Assembly: GCF_900108245.1 (NCBI RefSeq)
Contig: NZ_FNUY01000004.1
Coordinates: 1 to 64,000, forward strand
Direction: 5' to 3'
DNA from: Allobosea lathyri
GTDB taxonomy: Bacteria > Pseudomonadota > Alphaproteobacteria > Rhizobiales > Beijerinckiaceae
DNA: 64,000 bases
Shown here in pieces: positions 28,894 through 37,206 of this stretch. Position numbers and translations under genes: made by a program. The notes beneath the pieces were generated by a model. It did not search any database. It had not been told where the DNA came from and was given only the letters and a program-made list of their open reading frames with translations. Within the stretch, counting starts at the first letter, position 1, and each line of letters begins with the position of its first letter.

Positions 28894-30141
28894 ATGAGCA
28901 TTCGCGAGCAGCTGATCGAGCGGTTCTTCCGCTATCTGGCAATCGAGAGCCAGAGCGACGCCCAATCGATGCTGCTGCCGAGCACGCCGGGCCAGCAACA
29001 GCTCGCCGCGCTGCTGGCGGACGAACTGCGCGCGCTCGGTCTCGATGAGATCGTCATCGATGACCATGCCACCGTCACCGCGCTGAAGCCGGGCAACGTG
29101 CCGGGCGCGCCGAGCATCGGCTTCATCGCCCATCTCGACACCGTGGACACTGGCCTTTCCGCCGCCATCCGCCCGCAGATCCTTCGCTTCGACGGCGAGG
29201 ATCTCTGCCTGAACCGGCAGGAGGACATCTGGCTGCGCGTGGACGAGCATCCCGAGATAGATCCCTGGGTCGGGGCCGATATCATTGTCAGCGACGGCAC
29301 CAGCGTGCTGGGAGCCGATAACAAGGCGGCGATCGCCGTGATCATGACGCTGCTTGCCAATCTCGGGCCCGAGGTCGCGCATGGCGATATCCTGATCGCC
29401 TTCGTCCCGGACGAGGAGATCGGCCTGCGCGGCGCAAAGGCCCTCGACCTCGCGCGGTTCGACTGTGATTTCGCCTATACGATCGATTGCTGCGAACTCG
29501 GCGAGGTCGTGATCGAGAACTTCAACGCCGCCACCGCCGACATCGTCCTCACCGGCGTCAGCGCCCACCCGATGTCGGCGAAGGACGTGATGGTCAATCC
29601 GCTGCTGATGGCACACGACTTCATCAGCCGGTTCGACCGCGCAGAGACACCCGAACGTACCGAAGGCCGCGAGGGCTATATCTGGTTCCACGATATCGTC
29701 GCCAATGCCAGCGAGGCGCGGATGCGGGCCATGATCCGCGATTTCGACAAGAATGGATTCGAGCAACGCAAGCAACGCATCCGCGAGGTCGCCGAGCTGA
29801 TCGCGACGCGCTATCCGAAAGGCAGCATCGACTGCCAGATCTCCGATACCTACGCCAACATCCATGACAGCCTGGGCGACGACCGCCGCTCGGTCGATCT
29901 GCTGTTCGCGGCGCTCGACGCGCTGCGGATCGAGCCCAAGCTGATCCCGATGCGGGGCGGGACCGATGGTGCGGCACTCTCCGCTAAGGGATTACCGACC
30001 CCGAATTTCTTCACGGGCGCGTATAATTTCCACTCCCGCTTCGAGTTCCTGCCGATCCCGGCTTTTGAGAAATCCTATGAGGTCGCGCGCATGATCTGCA
30101 CCCTGGCGGCGCAAGCCTCCCAACCCAAACGGCAGACCTGA
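28894..30141 (+). CDS. pepT: Peptidase T (tripeptide aminopeptidase)
   Basis: The 415-residue M20 zinc peptidase has G-F-I-A-H-L-D-T-V-D (first zinc His, catalytic Asp), G-A-D-N-K-A-A-I-A (bridging Asp), V-P-D-E-E-I-G (catalytic Glu pair), Y-T-I-D-C-C-E-L-G-E-V, and N-F-F-T-G-A-Y-N-F-H (last His). The length equals E. coli PepT (about 408). It cleaves N-terminal residues from tripeptides in the cytoplasm. The next gene starts 117 bases downstream on the same strand. Confidence 0.94.
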   Translation: MSIREQLIERFFRYLAIESQSDAQSMLLPSTPGQQQLAALLADELRALGLDEIVIDDHATVTALKPGNVPGAPSIGFIAHLDTVDTGLSAAIRPQILRFDGEDLCLNRQEDIWLRVDEHPEIDPWVGADIIVSDGTSVLGADNKAAIAVIMTLLANLGPEVAHGDILIAFVPDEEIGLRGAKALDLARFDCDFAYTIDCCELGEVVIENFNAATADIVLTGVSAHPMSAKDVMVNPLLMAHDFISRFDRAETPERTEGREGYIWFHDIVANASEARMRAMIRDFDKNGFEQRKQRIREVAELIATRYPKGSIDCQISDTYANIHDSLGDDRRSVDLLFAALDALRIEPKLIPMRGGTDGAALSAKGLPTPNFFTGAYNFHSRFEFLPIPAFEKSYEVARMICTLAAQASQPKRQT

Positions 30142-30258
30142 ACGCCAAGACACGCCCGCCGCGGCCAATGCAATGAGGACGCCATCACGAAGGTCGAGAA
30201 AAGCCACGTCCGTCGTGGTATCGCCCACCGCAACGACCTGACCACCTGAGGAACCATC

Positions 30259-30879
30259 ATGAGCTTTCACGAGGCACTGCGCGCCTTCCCCTTCATCGCC
30301 ATCCTGCGCGGCGTGAAACCGGAGGAGGTTGTGGGCCTTGCCGAAGAACTGGTCGCGGCAGGGTTTGGCATCATCGAAGTGCCCATGAACTCGCCTGAGC
30401 CGCTGCGCAGCATCGAATTGCTGGCAAAGGCATTCCCGACCATCCTGATCGGCGCGGGCACCGTGATGACGCCCGATGCCGTAGCCAATGTCGAGCAGGC
30501 TGGCGGCCGCTTGATCCTGATGCCTCATAGCGACGGCGTTGTCGTGCGCGCGGCCAAGGAGCGAGGCCTCGCCTGCGTGCCCGGCGTCGCAACGCCGACC
30601 GAAGCCTTCGCCGCACTCGCCAACGGCGCCGATGCGCTCAAGATGTTTCCAGCCGAGCAGATGCCGCCCGCAGTGGTCGGCGCTTGGCGCGCGGTGCTGC
30701 CGCAAGGCACGCTGCTCGTTCCGGTCGGCGGAATCAGCCCCGACAAGGTCGCGAGCTATCGCGCCGCAGGTGCGGGCGGCTTCGGCCTTGGTTCGGCGCT
30801 CTACAAGCCGGGCATGGCGCGCACTGAAATCCGCGCAACGGCGGCTGCCTTTGCCGAATGTTGGGGCGGGCAGCGTTAG
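30259..30879 (+). CDS. dgoA: 2-dehydro-3-deoxy-6-phosphogalactonate (KDPGal) aldolase
   Basis: The 206-residue class I aldolase has catalytic Glu40 in I-I-E-V-P-M-N-S-P-E-P and Schiff-base Lys128 in A-D-A-L-K-M-F-P-A-E. The V-P-M-N-S-P segment is typical of KDPGal aldolases, whereas KDPG aldolases usually have V-T-L-R-T. The reaction yields pyruvate and glyceraldehyde 3-phosphate in the De Ley-Doudoroff galactonate pathway. No dgoK or dgoD gene is adjacent, so the rest of the pathway must be encoded elsewhere. Confidence 0.9.
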   Translation: MSFHEALRAFPFIAILRGVKPEEVVGLAEELVAAGFGIIEVPMNSPEPLRSIELLAKAFPTILIGAGTVMTPDAVANVEQAGGRLILMPHSDGVVVRAAKERGLACVPGVATPTEAFAALANGADALKMFPAEQMPPAVVGAWRAVLPQGTLLVPVGGISPDKVASYRAAGAGGFGLGSALYKPGMARTEIRATAAAFAECWGGQR

Positions 30880-30895
30880 TCGCCAGCGCCGGGCG

Positions 30896-32704
30896 TCAAA
30901 GCCTGGCGAGACGCAGGCCACGCAGGCTGTTGCCGAGAAACCAGCGCTCGGCCATGCGGAGATCGTCGAGGCTCAGTTCCTGCTCGACAACCTCGCCGCT
31001 CTCAAGCAGCGCGCGGCGGAGCACGCCCGGCAACAGGCCATTTGCCAGCGGCGGGGTGAGCAGGCGCCCCCCTCTCTCGACGAACACATTGCTGCGCGCG
31101 GCTTCCGTCACCCGTCCCGCGCGGTTCAGGAAGATGACCTCGTCTCGCCCATTCGCCGTGGCTGCGGCAAAGGCGAATTCATAGCGCGCACGCCGGGTCG
31201 TCTTGTGTCGAAGGAACGGGTCGCCTGCATCGACCCTCTCAGGCGCGACCGCAACGAGAAGGGGCCGGTCCGGCTCCTCACCGAGAATTGCCGCCGTGAG
31301 GTCGAACTTGCCGCTCCGGTGCAGTTCCAGACGGACGCGGCGATCGCCTTCCGATATGAACGATCCCGCCAGTTGCTCAAGCTCTGCCGCCATCGCGGCC
31401 GGATCGAAGCGAAAGCCGAGTGCGCCGGCTGACGCTCCCAGACGATCGAGATGCAGGGCCAGCCGCGCGAAACCTGTGGCCTGCGACCAGCGCAAGGTTT
31501 CGATCAAACCATATTCAGCGGACAGATCGGTCAGGACACGCGCCTTGAGCAGGCATTCGTCATATTCGCTCTGCGCCTCTGAATCGGCGACGATGCCGCC
31601 GCCCACGCCATAGCGCCCTTCGCCATCGGGGAAGATCGTCGCCGTGCGGATCGCCACGTTCAATCTGAGATCCCCATTGGGCGCGAACGCGCCGATCGAA
31701 CCGGTATAGACGTCGCGCGGCTCGGTCTCGATCTCACGGATCAGTTCCATCGCCCGGTGCTTTGGTGCGCCGGTGATGGAGCCGCAGGGGAAAACCGCCT
31801 GAAGCAGATCGTTGAGCGAGAGCCCCTTGCGCAATTTCGCCATCACGGTCGAGGTCAGCGTATGGAGCGTTGGATAGGTCTCGACGCTGAAGAGCGCGGG
31901 GACCTTCACCGAGCCGAGCTCCGCGATGCGTCCGAGATCGTTGCGCAGGAGATCGACGATCATCAGATTCTCGGCGCGCTGCTTGGGATCGCCGCTTAAT
32001 CCGGCGATAGCGGCACGGTCCGCCTCCGCGTCCGCACCGCGTGCCACCGTTCCCTTCATCGGCCTTGTCGTGACCCGGCCTGCCGCGACGTCGAGGAAAA
32101 GCTCCGGCGAAACGGACAGCACAGTCGCCCCCGCGAAGGCCACGACACCACCATGCGACACCGGCTGGCTGGATCGCATCGCCGCGTAAAGCGCGAGCGG
32201 ATCGCCCTCATAATGAAACCCGACGGGAAAGGTGAGGTTGATCTGATAGGCGTCGCCGGCCGCGAGGTAGTCCAATATGCGCCGGACCTTGGAAGCGTGG
32301 CCTGCTGAATCGAGGCTCGGTTGCACGCCCCCGATGGGCGGGGGCGGGGCCAGCGTGCCGAAGAACTGGTCGAGCGCTGCCGCCGGAATCTGCGTCGGCG
32401 CCCGGAACAGCCCGAACCACAAAAGCGGCACGGATCGGGCAGCTGGCATCAACGGGGCGAGCTTTGGCTCGAAGGCATAGCCCAGCTCATATGAAAGGAA
32501 CCCGGCGGCGTGCAGCCCGCGCGCCAGCCCGGCTTCGATCTCAACCAGCGCCGCCGCAACGTCCTCCACAGCATCGCACCGCACGACCGCGACGGGATCC
32601 GCATAAAGGAGCGCCGGGGCCGACAGGTCCAGGCGATCTTCGAGGAGAACGAAGGGCGGCCGGCGCTTGGCGTCAGGGCAGAAAGCTGGAAGCAGTCGCG
32701 GCAT
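30896..32704 (-). CDS. pabBC: Fused aminodeoxychorismate synthase component I and 4-amino-4-deoxychorismate lyase
   Basis: The start chosen at 32704 gives 602 residues. Residues about 1-385 are PabB-like, with chorismate-binding segments M-K-G-T-V-A-R-G, F-P-C-G-S-I-T-G-A-P-K and G-G-I-V-A-D-S. The remainder is a PabC-like class IV PLP domain, with L-I-E-T-L-R and N-R-A-G-R-V-T-E-A-A-R-S-N-V-F-V. Together they turn chorismate into p-aminobenzoate for folate, with ammonia from a separate PabA. The fusion is known in many proteobacteria. A perfect 25-base palindrome lies just upstream of the chosen start. Confidence 0.9.
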   Translation of the reverse strand: MPRLLPAFCPDAKRRPPFVLLEDRLDLSAPALLYADPVAVVRCDAVEDVAAALVEIEAGLARGLHAAGFLSYELGYAFEPKLAPLMPAARSVPLLWFGLFRAPTQIPAAALDQFFGTLAPPPPIGGVQPSLDSAGHASKVRRILDYLAAGDAYQINLTFPVGFHYEGDPLALYAAMRSSQPVSHGGVVAFAGATVLSVSPELFLDVAAGRVTTRPMKGTVARGADAEADRAAIAGLSGDPKQRAENLMIVDLLRNDLGRIAELGSVKVPALFSVETYPTLHTLTSTVMAKLRKGLSLNDLLQAVFPCGSITGAPKHRAMELIREIETEPRDVYTGSIGAFAPNGDLRLNVAIRTATIFPDGEGRYGVGGGIVADSEAQSEYDECLLKARVLTDLSAEYGLIETLRWSQATGFARLALHLDRLGASAGALGFRFDPAAMAAELEQLAGSFISEGDRRVRLELHRSGKFDLTAAILGEEPDRPLLVAVAPERVDAGDPFLRHKTTRRARYEFAFAAATANGRDEVIFLNRAGRVTEAARSNVFVERGGRLLTPPLANGLLPGVLRRALLESGEVVEQELSLDDLRMAERWFLGNSLRGLRLARL

Positions 32705-32715
32705 CTCAGGACTTC

Positions 32716-32740
32716 TATGGATCGGATTGTCCGATCCATA
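32716..32740. promoter_or_regulatory. Perfect 25-base inverted repeat before pabBC
   Basis: TATGGATCGGA (32716-32726), TTG, TCCGATCCATA (32730-32740). The 11-bp arms are exact and the element ends 12 bases upstream of the likely start codon. It could occlude the ribosome site as an RNA hairpin or act as a DNA operator. If translation started further upstream it would instead encode ten residues. Confidence 0.6.
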
Positions 32741-32886
32741 GGGCGACTGCGCCATCCATGCCATGCTCAAGTGCATGCCAGTCAACGCGCCAGTTGCGCT
32801 GACGCAGTCGACCGGCAGCTCGGGATCACAGGCGCGCTCGGCGCCCTCGCGGAACGATCAGGTTACCGACGCGACGCGCGCCGTTC

Positions 32887-35340
32887 TCAGAATTCGTCCC
32901 AGCCACTGTCGTTGGTGCGTCCGTTGGCGACCTTGCGCGGCGCCTGCCAGTTGGCTGCATTGCGCGGAGCAGGCTGCACGGAAGCCGGGGCCCTTGCCGG
33001 AGCCCGTGCCGGCATAGCGGTGACGGCAGCCATCTGTGAGACCAGACTGTCGGGGCCAGTCCTGAAGGCCGCGACGAGTTCGTTGAGCTGGCCGATCTTG
33101 CCCGTCAGCGAACCGGCACTGGCCGCACTCTGCTCGGCCAGCGCAGCGTTCTGCTGGGTCATCTCGTCGAGATGGGCCACCGCCTGACTCATCTCTTCGA
33201 TACCGTTGGCCTGCTCGCCGGAAGCCGCCGAAATATCCGCGATGGTCGCGGCGACCTTCTGCGATGCGGCAAGGATCTGGGTCAACGCGTCGCCAGCCTG
33301 CCGCACAAGCTTCACGCCCTGCCCGACTTCCACGTTGGAGGACGAAATCAGCCCGGAAATGTCCTTGGCCGCGGCGCCGGAGCGCTGCGCGAGAGTGCGG
33401 ACCTCCGACGCCACGACGGCAAATCCCTTGCCAGCATCGCCGGCCCGCGCAGCCTCGACCGCCGCGTTGAGAGCGAGCAGGTTCGTCTGGAAGGCGATAT
33501 CGTCGATCACCCGGATGATGTCGGAGATCTTTTGCGACGCCGTCTCGATGCGGGCCATCGCGTCGACCGCCTGTCCCGCGATCGTGCCGCCGCTCTGGGC
33601 CGCCTGCATCGCCTCGTTCGCAATCGCAGCCGCCTGGCGCGAGGCCTGGGCCGAGGCCTTCACGGAAGCAGCGAGCTGCTCGGTCGTCGCGGCGGTCTCC
33701 TCCAGCGACGAGGCCTGCTCCTCGGTGCGCTTCGAGAGATCGTCCGCGCCCATGTTGATTTCGCGCGCCGCCAGCCCGACATCCGAGGAGGTCGTCTGGA
33801 TCGTACGCACCGTCGCCGAAAGGCGATCGACCGTCTCGTTGATCGCGCCCTTCAGATCGGCGAAGCGGCCACGATAAGCGGTTTCGATACGATGTGTGAG
33901 ATCGCCGCCCGCTACGGACTTCAGCGCCACCGCGAACTCCGTCGTTGCCGAATCGACCACGGCGTTGATCTCGTTGATGCCTTCGACCAGTTCCTTGAGC
34001 GGTCCTTCGACATGGCCCGCCTGGGCCTGCCCGGAAAAGTCGCCGGCACGTGCAGCCGCCACGATGATGCTGACCTCGCGAACGAGGTTCTGCACGCTCG
34101 CGGCCTGTTCGGCATCGGCCAGCATGACCGTCTCCCGGTCCCGCCTGTTGGCGTCGAGCGCCAGTGCATTCTCGCGATAGGTTTCGAGCGCGCCGCTAAG
34201 CGCGCCGATCTCGTCGGCACAGGGCGGTGTCGGAATGGGCTGCGAGAAATCACCGGCCTGCATGCCATCCAGCGCCGACTTCAGGGCGACGAGCGGCCGC
34301 GCGATGCGCCGCTGAACGCCACGCCAGCTGAAGACGCAGACGACGAGCAGCGCGGCGAGCAGGCCCGCCATGGCGGCCAGCCGCGTCCAGGCAGCCGCCA
34401 GCTGATTGCGCGTGGCACTTTCCATGTCGTCGAGCGATTGCACGACGGCGCCGACGATGGAGGTGAAGGGCGCATTGCACTGCTTCGTCCAGTCCTCGGC
34501 GGACATGAGTGGGCCGGAGCCCTGGCCGAGACGGCCAACCAGTTCATCGATCTTGAGATTGGCCGCTTCGACCTCGCTCGTCATCGCGCCGACCTTGCGC
34601 GCCAGTTCGGGCGCCACGCCCGGGCGGGTGCTCAGCTGCTTCAACTGGCCGAGGCTGGCATTCGTCGCGCCGCGCAGCTCTCCCAGCGCGCGTTGCTGCG
34701 CCGGCTCCAGCGCCTTGCCGGAGCCGAGCGCGGGCCGCAGCACCGAGCACTGCGTTCCATAGGCCGAGCGCACGCGCCAGCCAGCGGATTTGAAAGCCTG
34801 CAGATCGGCCAGAACGGGGTCGGCCAGCCGCGCCGCATTTGAAGTCGCGTCGGACGCTTTGACCAAAGCCGTCTCGATGTCGCCGACCGCATTGTACCAG
34901 GGCATCGTCGCGGCAAGGCTGCGCTGTGGCTTGGGCTTGCCTGCCTCCGCATAGATGTCGGGAAGCTTCAGATCGGTCTGCTTTTCCTTCTGCACGACCG
35001 CATCGACCAATGCGTCGCGATCCGCGAGATCGGTCGACTTCAGCCGTGCTATCGCATCCGCAAGTTCTGCCCGGTTCGCCTGCTCGACCTTTTGAATGAT
35101 GGCGGTGGGGTCGTCGGCAGCCTGGATGCTCGTCTGCGCCTGGCCCCGGTTCGTTCGAATCGTATTGCCCGCCAACAGGAGCGCCCGATCCGCTCCGACA
35201 AGATCGACCAGGCGCATATTGGTGCGCACATCGGTGATCGACTGTTGCGAGAGATAGATCAACGCTCCGACGCCGGGAACGCAAAGGCAAGCCATGGTCG
35301 CGAGCAGATAGCTCTTGATGGAGGTAGAGAACAAATTCAT
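32887..35340 (-). CDS. Methyl-accepting chemotaxis protein with C-terminal CheR-tether pentapeptide
   Basis: This 817-residue receptor has a first membrane helix at about 12-32, a periplasmic sensor of about 290 residues that is mostly helical, and a second helix near 322-343. Two HAMP-like stretches follow, then the signalling domain. The hairpin tip, with [15 protein letters not shown] and [12 protein letters not shown], lies around residues 610-650. The chain ends G-W-D-E-F, an x-W-x-x-F motif like the NWETF pentapeptide that binds the methyltransferase CheR. The ligand is unknown. No other che genes are nearby. Confidence 0.92.
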   Translation of the reverse strand: MNLFSTSIKSYLLATMACLCVPGVGALIYLSQQSITDVRTNMRLVDLVGADRALLLAGNTIRTNRGQAQTSIQAADDPTAIIQKVEQANRAELADAIARLKSTDLADRDALVDAVVQKEKQTDLKLPDIYAEAGKPKPQRSLAATMPWYNAVGDIETALVKASDATSNAARLADPVLADLQAFKSAGWRVRSAYGTQCSVLRPALGSGKALEPAQQRALGELRGATNASLGQLKQLSTRPGVAPELARKVGAMTSEVEAANLKIDELVGRLGQGSGPLMSAEDWTKQCNAPFTSIVGAVVQSLDDMESATRNQLAAAWTRLAAMAGLLAALLVVCVFSWRGVQRRIARPLVALKSALDGMQAGDFSQPIPTPPCADEIGALSGALETYRENALALDANRRDRETVMLADAEQAASVQNLVREVSIIVAAARAGDFSGQAQAGHVEGPLKELVEGINEINAVVDSATTEFAVALKSVAGGDLTHRIETAYRGRFADLKGAINETVDRLSATVRTIQTTSSDVGLAAREINMGADDLSKRTEEQASSLEETAATTEQLAASVKASAQASRQAAAIANEAMQAAQSGGTIAGQAVDAMARIETASQKISDIIRVIDDIAFQTNLLALNAAVEAARAGDAGKGFAVVASEVRTLAQRSGAAAKDISGLISSSNVEVGQGVKLVRQAGDALTQILAASQKVAATIADISAASGEQANGIEEMSQAVAHLDEMTQQNAALAEQSAASAGSLTGKIGQLNELVAAFRTGPDSLVSQMAAVTAMPARAPARAPASVQPAPRNAANWQAPRKVANGRTNDSGWDEF

Positions 35341-35604
35341 GGCTCACTCTCGAATGCGGTCACATGCCAGAACCGGATCGATCGCAATTCGAGATTGAAT
35401 CAGCGCCTTCTGGCTCGAACCAGATGTGTCACCTCGACGCTTAAGATTTTACTCAATGCAGGCAGTTTGCACTGCACAAATCTGGAAAATATTTGCGTCA
35501 CTGAAACTTCGCGTCGTCTCGCGGGGATCGGCGCATCTTCGAGACCCGAAGCGTCCGCCTGAACCCGGCGAGATATCCAGCGTATTCACGCGCCTCCCCG
35601 AGGA

Positions 35605-37134
35605 TCAACGCTCCTGCAAGGCAGCCCGGTCCCAGCAATCGTCGAGCCTGGGCGAGAGCTTGTGTTTCATGATACGCTGGCTGGCGGTTCGTTCGAACTC
35701 GTCGACCACGGCGATGTAGCGCGGGTTCTGATAGGGCGCGAGGCGCGAACCGAGCCACGTCGAGAGCGCTGCCTCGTCCAACTTCGCACCCGGCCGCGGT
35801 TTGACGAACAGCTTGATGTCCTGTTCTCCGACATCGGCGGCGACGCCGATCATGGCGCAATCCTCGATCGCCTCATGCTCGGCGGCCACATGCTCGACCT
35901 CCCAGGCCGAGACGTTCTCGCCGCGGCAGCGCACGCTGTCGGTCATGCGGCCGTGGAAATACAGATTCCCAGCCGCATCGAAGGAGCCGAGATCGCCGGT
36001 ATGGAGCGCGCCATTGCGCAGCGCCTTCGCTGTAGCCTCGGGATTGTCGAGATAACCCGGAAAGATCGCGCCAGGCACGTCGGTCGTGACCACGATCTCG
36101 CCGCGCTCGCCCTGCGCCACCGGGTTCCCGGCCGCATCGAGCAGCGAGACCACGAACCAGGGCATGCTGCGGCCGACGGAGCCGAGCGTGCCGCTGTCGT
36201 TGCAGGTGGTGATGCTGGAGGCCTCGGTCATGCCGTAGCATTCGCGGATCTCGACGCCGAACCGCTGCTGGAACAGCGGCCAGATATCGGGCGGGCAGCC
36301 GCCGCCCCAGGCGATGCGGACGCCATGGCTGCGGTCCAGCTGGCCCGGCGGCTGCTTCAGGAGGATCTGCAGGATGCCGCCGAGATAGTGGATATGCGTC
36401 GCGTTCTCGGCCTTGACCTGGCTCCAGAAGCGGCTGGCACTGAAGCGCTCGACCATGGCGAGCGTGATGTCGCGAAGCATCGGCAGCGGCAGGAGCTGGG
36501 CCCCGCCGATATGGTAGAGCGGCTCCCAGACGAACAGCACTTCGCCGGGACCTGCCGCCGCGACGCGGCCGACGCCTTCAGCCGCCAACCTCAACATGCG
36601 ATGCGAAACGATGACGCCCTTTGGCCGGCCGGTGGTGCCCGAGGTGTACATGATCGCGAAGACGGCATCGGCCGCCGGGGGAAGCTCATCAAAGCCTGCA
36701 CCCGAAGCGAGCACGGCCTCGAGTTCGCCGCCCGGCCCATGTCGCATGACGGGCGGCGCGTTCTCGACCGGCAGGGCCTCGATCACCAGCGCAGCCAGTT
36801 CCGCATCGGCGATCACCAGACGCGGCTGCGGATGGGCGAGCAGATAGCGCAGGCCATCGCCCCGCTGCTGGGCATTGACGGGAACCCAGGCGACGCCGGC
36901 CTTCGCCAGACCGAAAACGCAGGCGATCGCTGCCACGCTGTTGCGCATCATGACCGCGACGCGGTCGCCGGGCTGAATGCCCACACGCCTCAGATGCGCG
37001 GCGAAGGCGCGGGCCTGCCTGTCCAGCGCGGCGTAGCTGACAGGCTCGCCTTCATAGCGCGCATAGATGCCGTCGGGATCGCGGGCCGCGCGATCTGCGA
37101 GCAGGCCGACAAAGCCATCATCGTCAAATGCCAT
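35605..37134 (-). CDS. AMP-dependent acyl-CoA ligase (CaiC-like size)
   Basis: The ATG at 37134, with GAGAGA upstream, gives 509 residues. The motifs of the ANL superfamily are present: Y-T-S-G-T-T-G-R-P-K-G (A3), Y-G-M-T-E-A-S (A5), L-H-T-G-D-L-G (A7), and P-Y-Q-N-P-R-Y plus the C-terminal lysine region Q-R-I-M-K-H-K-L (A10). The enzyme should adenylate a carboxylic acid and pass it to CoA. It is the last gene of the minus-strand operon with the crotonase and importer. The size and general pattern recall carnitine-CoA ligases, but the substrate cannot be read from the sequence. Confidence 0.88.
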   Translation of the reverse strand: MAFDDDGFVGLLADRAARDPDGIYARYEGEPVSYAALDRQARAFAAHLRRVGIQPGDRVAVMMRNSVAAIACVFGLAKAGVAWVPVNAQQRGDGLRYLLAHPQPRLVIADAELAALVIEALPVENAPPVMRHGPGGELEAVLASGAGFDELPPAADAVFAIMYTSGTTGRPKGVIVSHRMLRLAAEGVGRVAAAGPGEVLFVWEPLYHIGGAQLLPLPMLRDITLAMVERFSASRFWSQVKAENATHIHYLGGILQILLKQPPGQLDRSHGVRIAWGGGCPPDIWPLFQQRFGVEIRECYGMTEASSITTCNDSGTLGSVGRSMPWFVVSLLDAAGNPVAQGERGEIVVTTDVPGAIFPGYLDNPEATAKALRNGALHTGDLGSFDAAGNLYFHGRMTDSVRCRGENVSAWEVEHVAAEHEAIEDCAMIGVAADVGEQDIKLFVKPRPGAKLDEAALSTWLGSRLAPYQNPRYIAVVDEFERTASQRIMKHKLSPRLDDCWDRAALQER

Positions 37135-37162
37135 AGCAATCTCTCGAATCTTGCTCGCCAAG

Positions 37163-37206
37163 CCAGATATTGCTCACCCAGATCTTGCTCACCAGATCTT
37201 GCTCAC
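37163..37206. repeat. Short tandem repeat at the permease/acyl-CoA ligase junction
   Basis: Three consecutive copies of a 15-bp unit, CCAGATCTTGCTCAC with minor changes, lie at 37163-37177, 37178-37192 and 37193-37206 (14 bp), with a degenerate fourth copy at 37147-37161. They cover the permease stop and end just before the ligase ribosome site. Read on the coding strand each unit contains GTGAGCAAGATC, resembling an alternative translation start. Confidence 0.75.

Noticed and set aside
37147..37206. Possible CRISPR-like repeats
   Set aside because: The 15-bp units are contiguous without spacers and overlap gene ends, so they are a plain tandem duplication. No cas genes or spacer arrays exist in the window.
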